Under the pieces are notes generated by a model. That model searched no databases and was not told the origin of the DNA. It saw nothing but the letters and a program-made list of their open reading frames with translations. Shown here piece by piece: positions 32,978 through 35,593 of a DNA stretch of 35,593 bases. Position numbers and translations under genes: made by a program. Each line of letters starts with the position of its first letter. Position 1 is the first letter of the stretch. Origin of the DNA: Jatrophihabitans sp. GTDB taxonomy: Bacteria; Actinomycetota; Actinomycetes; Mycobacteriales; Jatrophihabitantaceae. The DNA lies in contig JAOPUX010000198.1 in the NCBI GenBank assembly GCA_025963285.1, forward strand, positions 1 through 35,593, in the 5' to 3' direction.

Positions 32978-33034
32978 GCGGGCTCCCGAGACGACGCGCG
33001 GCAAGCCCAGGGGTATCCGGTGGGCGCCAGGCGC

Positions 33035-33046
33035 TAAATTTGTCGC
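33035..33046 (+). promoter_or_regulatory. Leaderless-type -10 element for dapA
   Basis: TAAATT (33035-33040), six bases, ATG at 33047. No ribosome binding site; a weak -35. Confidence 0.6.
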
Positions 33047-33943
33047 ATGCCTGCCGCCGCCGATCCCCGCCATCCATTCGGGCGGGTGCTCACCGCGATG
33101 GTCACCCCGTTCGCGTCCGACGGTGCCCTGGACCTCGCCGCCGCCGCCCGGCTGGCCAGCTATCTGGTCGACGAGCAGGGCAACGACGGCCTCGTCGTCA
33201 ACGGCACCACCGGCGAGTCGCCCACGACCTCCGACGCCGAGAAGGCCGAGCTGGTGCGTGCCGTGGTCGACGCGGTGGGCGATCGGGCGCATGTCGTCGC
33301 CGGCGTGGGCACCTTCGACACCGCGCACACCGTGCAGCTGGCCGATCAGGCGGCGAAGTCCGGTGCCCACGCACTGCTCGTGGTGACGCCGTACTACTCA
33401 CGGCCCCCGCAATCCGGCTTGCTGCAGCACTTCCGCGCGGTCGCCGACGCCACCGAGCTGCCGAACATGCTCTACGACATCCCGCACCGCACCGGCACCC
33501 CGATCCTCACCGAGACGCTCATCGAGCTGGCCGGTCACGAGCGGATCGTCGCGGTCAAGGACGCCAAGGGCGACCTCGTGGCCTCCTCGCGGATCATCGC
33601 GGAGACCGATCTCGCCTTCTACGCCGGTGACGACGCGGTGACGCTGCCGATGCTGGCGGTCGGCGGATCGGGGGTGGTGGGCACCTCCACGCACTTCTCC
33701 GGACGCGGCACGGCGGCACTCGTGGCCGCCTTCGAAGCCGGCGACGCAGCCCAGGCCCTCACCCTGCACCGGGAGCTGCTGCCCATCTACACCGGCATCT
33801 TCCGCACCCAGGGCACGATCCTGGTCAAGGCCGGGCTCCGCGATCGGGGGCTGGAGGTCGGTGGCGTACGGCTCCCACTCGTCGACGCCACCGCCGACGA
33901 ACTGGCCCAGCTGCGCCTCGACCTCGTGGCGGCGGGACTCTAG
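33047..33943 (+). CDS. dapA: 4-hydroxy-tetrahydrodipicolinate synthase
   Basis: DapA condenses pyruvate with aspartate semialdehyde, the first committed step of lysine / diaminopimelate synthesis. The 298-residue TIM-barrel protein shows GTTGESPTTSDAEK (residues 53-66, with the active-site Thr pair), VTPYYSRPPQ (Tyr117), MLYDIPHRTG (Tyr143, and Arg148) and the Schiff-base Lys171 in IVAVKDAKGD. It has its own leaderless-type promoter. It supplies the substrate chain used by DapB (15075). The gene is followed only 49 bases later by ftsK. Confidence 0.96.
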   Translation: MPAAADPRHPFGRVLTAMVTPFASDGALDLAAAARLASYLVDEQGNDGLVVNGTTGESPTTSDAEKAELVRAVVDAVGDRAHVVAGVGTFDTAHTVQLADQAAKSGAHALLVVTPYYSRPPQSGLLQHFRAVADATELPNMLYDIPHRTGTPILTETLIELAGHERIVAVKDAKGDLVASSRIIAETDLAFYAGDDAVTLPMLAVGGSGVVGTSTHFSGRGTAALVAAFEAGDAAQALTLHRELLPIYTGIFRTQGTILVKAGLRDRGLEVGGVRLPLVDATADELAQLRLDLVAAGL

Positions 33944-33980
33944 CTCCTCGCGCCTCCCTCGTAACCGTCGACTTCAGGGT

Positions 33981-33992
33981 TAAGGTTGCGGC
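33981..33992 (+). promoter_or_regulatory. Leaderless-type -10 element for ftsK
   Basis: TAAGGT (33981-33986), six bases, GTG at 33993. No ribosome site is visible. It decides the ftsK start. Confidence 0.55.
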
Positions 33993-35593
33993 GTGGCTGG
34001 AACCGGAACCCGAACTCGTCCGCCCGCACGCCGGCCCTCGCAGCCGCGCAAGTCGGCGGGGCGCGCACCGTCAGGCAAGCGGCCGACCCCGAAGCGGTCG
34101 CCGCTGCTGGCGCCCCTCGTCGGTGTGGGCAAGCTGATCGCCGCGCTCTGGCATGCGCTGGCCACGTTGGTGGGGGGCACGGCGCGGGCAGTCGGACGCA
34201 ACGCCGCCACCGCTCGCGACCTCGACCCGGCCCACCGCCGCGACGGCGCGGCGCTCGTCGTGCTCGCGCTCGGCATCGTCAGCGGGGTAGCCGTCTGGTT
34301 CCACGCAGCCGGCCCGATCGGCCACCACATCGCCTCCGGATGCCGTGCGGTCATCGGCAACGGGGCGGTACTGCTGCCGCTGCTGCTGATCGGCGCTGCG
34401 GCCCACATGCTGCGGCAGGTGCCGCAGCCGCACTCGCGCGGTCGGCTCGTCGTCGGTGGCGCCGCCCTGACCGTCAGCATCCTCGGCCTCTTCGACATCT
34501 GGGGCGCCTCGCCCTCCTCGGCCGCCGACCGCAAGGACGCCGGCGGGGCGCTGGGTGCCGTGATCGGCGGCCCGCTCTCGCACGGCGTCTCGGCTGCCCT
34601 GGCGGTGCCGCTCCTGCTGATCCTCGGTGCGTTCGGGACGCTCGTCGTCACCGCCACGCCGTTCAGCGTGCTCGTCGGCTACGTGCGCGACCTGGTCACC
34701 GGCGGCCCGCTCGCCGAGGAGGCGGCGGAGGCCGCCCCCGTTGAGGCTGCCGCGGTGCCGCGCCGCAAGCGGCTGCGCAAGCCGGAGGCCGAGGTCGACG
34801 CCGACGGTGCCACCGGCGCGCTGCCGGCGTTCGACGACCTCGCCGCCGACCTCGACGCCGCTGCGCCGGTCACCGTGCCGAAGCCACGCAAGCCCCGCAC
34901 GGCGAAGGTGGTCGAGGACGACCTGCCGCCGATCGACCGGCCGATCCAGCTCGAGCTCGATCGCGGCGCCGGCATGTACACGCTGCCGTCGCTCAAGGAT
35001 CTCGCCGCAGGTGCCCCGCCGCTGGCCCACACCAAGGCCAACGACGAGGTGATCGCCGCCCTCACCCAGGTCTTCTCCGAGTTCGACGTCGACTGTGCCG
35101 TCACCGGTTTCAACCGTGGTCCGACCGTCACCCGCTACGAGGTCACGCTCGGCCCCGGCGTGAAGGTCGAGCGGATCACCAACCTGGCCCGCAACATCGC
35201 CTACGCGGTGAAGTCGGCCGAGGTGCGGATCCTCTCGCCGATCCCGGGCAAGAGCGCGGTTGGCGTCGAGATCCCGAACGCCGACCCCGAGATGGTGATG
35301 ATCGGCGACGTGCTCCGCTCCCCGGTGGCCCAGCGCGATCAGCACCCGATGCTCGTGGCGCTCGGCAAGGACGTCGAAGGCGGCTTCGTCGTCGCGAACC
35401 TGACCAAGATGCCGCACCTGCTCGTGGCCGGTGCCACCGGAGCCGGTAAGTCCAGCTGCATCAACACGCTGATCCTCTCGATCCTCACCCGGGCCACCCC
35501 GGATCAGGTGCGGATGGTGCTGATCGACCCGAAGCGGGTGGAGTTCGCGGCCTACCAGGGCATCCCGCACCTCGTGACGCCCGTCATCACCAA
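33993..35593 (+). CDS. ftsK: DNA translocase FtsK/SpoIIIE (partial, runs off the window)
   Basis: The first 533 residues of FtsK, a hexameric ATPase that pumps DNA during chromosome segregation at the division septum. After a basic, Pro-rich N-terminus (about 1-45) come about four hydrophobic helices, for example ALVVLALGIVSGVAVW and ALAVPLLLILGAFGTLVV, to about residue 230. A linker rich in Ala, Glu and Lys follows to about 320. The motor domain begins PPIDRPIQLELDRG, with FNRGPTVTRYEVTLGPGVK and the Walker A loop VAGATGAGKSS near 35420-35455, then MVLIDPKRVEF. Walker B and the gamma domain lie beyond the right edge. The GTG at 33993 is chosen because of the TAAGGT hexamer six bases upstream. 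Confidence 0.95.
   Translation, partial: MAGTGTRTRPPARRPSQPRKSAGRAPSGKRPTPKRSPLLAPLVGVGKLIAALWHALATLVGGTARAVGRNAATARDLDPAHRRDGAALVVLALGIVSGVAVWFHAAGPIGHHIASGCRAVIGNGAVLLPLLLIGAAAHMLRQVPQPHSRGRLVVGGAALTVSILGLFDIWGASPSSAADRKDAGGALGAVIGGPLSHGVSAALAVPLLLILGAFGTLVVTATPFSVLVGYVRDLVTGGPLAEEAAEAAPVEAAAVPRRKRLRKPEAEVDADGATGALPAFDDLAADLDAAAPVTVPKPRKPRTAKVVEDDLPPIDRPIQLELDRGAGMYTLPSLKDLAAGAPPLAHTKANDEVIAALTQVFSEFDVDCAVTGFNRGPTVTRYEVTLGPGVKVERITNLARNIAYAVKSAEVRILSPIPGKSAVGVEIPNADPEMVMIGDVLRSPVAQRDQHPMLVALGKDVEGGFVVANLTKMPHLLVAGATGAGKSSCINTLILSILTRATPDQVRMVLIDPKRVEFAAYQGIPHLVTPVIT

Noticed and set aside
34071-35570. Open frame of 499 codons on the minus strand opposite ftsK
   Set aside because: Same shadow effect; the plus strand encodes a clear FtsK with a Walker A motif.

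Overview
The window is a high-GC actinobacterial chromosome segment. The evidence is the conserved actinobacterial order infB - DUF503 - rbfA - MATE - truB - ribF - rpsO - pnp - M16 peptidase - dapB - TPR protein - thyX - dapA - ftsK, frequent GTG starts, and many starts preceded 6-7 nt upstream by a TAnnnT hexamer, the signature of leaderless transcripts. No phage, IS element, CRISPR array, tRNA or rRNA was seen. Species cannot be named from the sequence; a deep-branching or high-GC actinomycete is likely.

Layout. Positions 1-6143 carry translation and RNA genes: the end of infB, ylxP, rbfA, a secreted or membrane-anchored NTF2-like (Mce-associated type) protein, a MATE exporter, truB, ribF and rpsO. 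nrnA, commonly found between rbfA and the MATE gene in actinobacteria, is absent. Positions 6144-8674 hold a structured leader and pnp. Positions 8675-13721 hold a sulfate ABC importer operon (sbp, cysT, cysW, cysA), a cysteine-free Rrf2 regulator and a macrodomain protein, sitting between pnp and the M16 peptidase that usually follows it. The M16 peptidase, dapB and a TPR membrane protein follow (13754-16261).

Positions 16262-32134 are an accessory block of about 16 kb: a DUF2461 protein, a chimeric remnant of a vapBC toxin-antitoxin locus with its likely operator, glutamate decarboxylase, a small zinc ribbon protein, a five-gene minus-strand operon (response regulator, sensor kinase, ferric-reductase-like haem/flavin oxidoreductase, FMN-binding protein, ApbE flavin transferase), a four-helix membrane protein, a MarR - MFS exporter - isochorismatase-like operon, an NlpC/P60 hydrolase, a GNAT acetyltransferase, a DedA protein, a YcaQ-like glycosylase, and a DUF4097 / ribbon-helix-helix pair with a striking operator. 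The core order resumes with thyX, dapA and ftsK (cut by the window end). The RNase J gene often found between dapA and ftsK is missing.

How it works together. The most system-like unit is 19043-23920. A membrane oxidoreductase with NAD(P)H, FAD and predicted haem sites would pass electrons across the membrane to an extracytoplasmic protein whose FMN is attached covalently by the adjacent ApbE, all under a dedicated two-component system. Regulatory DNA worth attention includes the helically phased TGAYRTCA repeats at 32104-32134, the MarR operator that overlaps a leaderless promoter at 24615-24649, and three strong intergenic palindromes at 535-586, 8772-8824 and 30693-30741.
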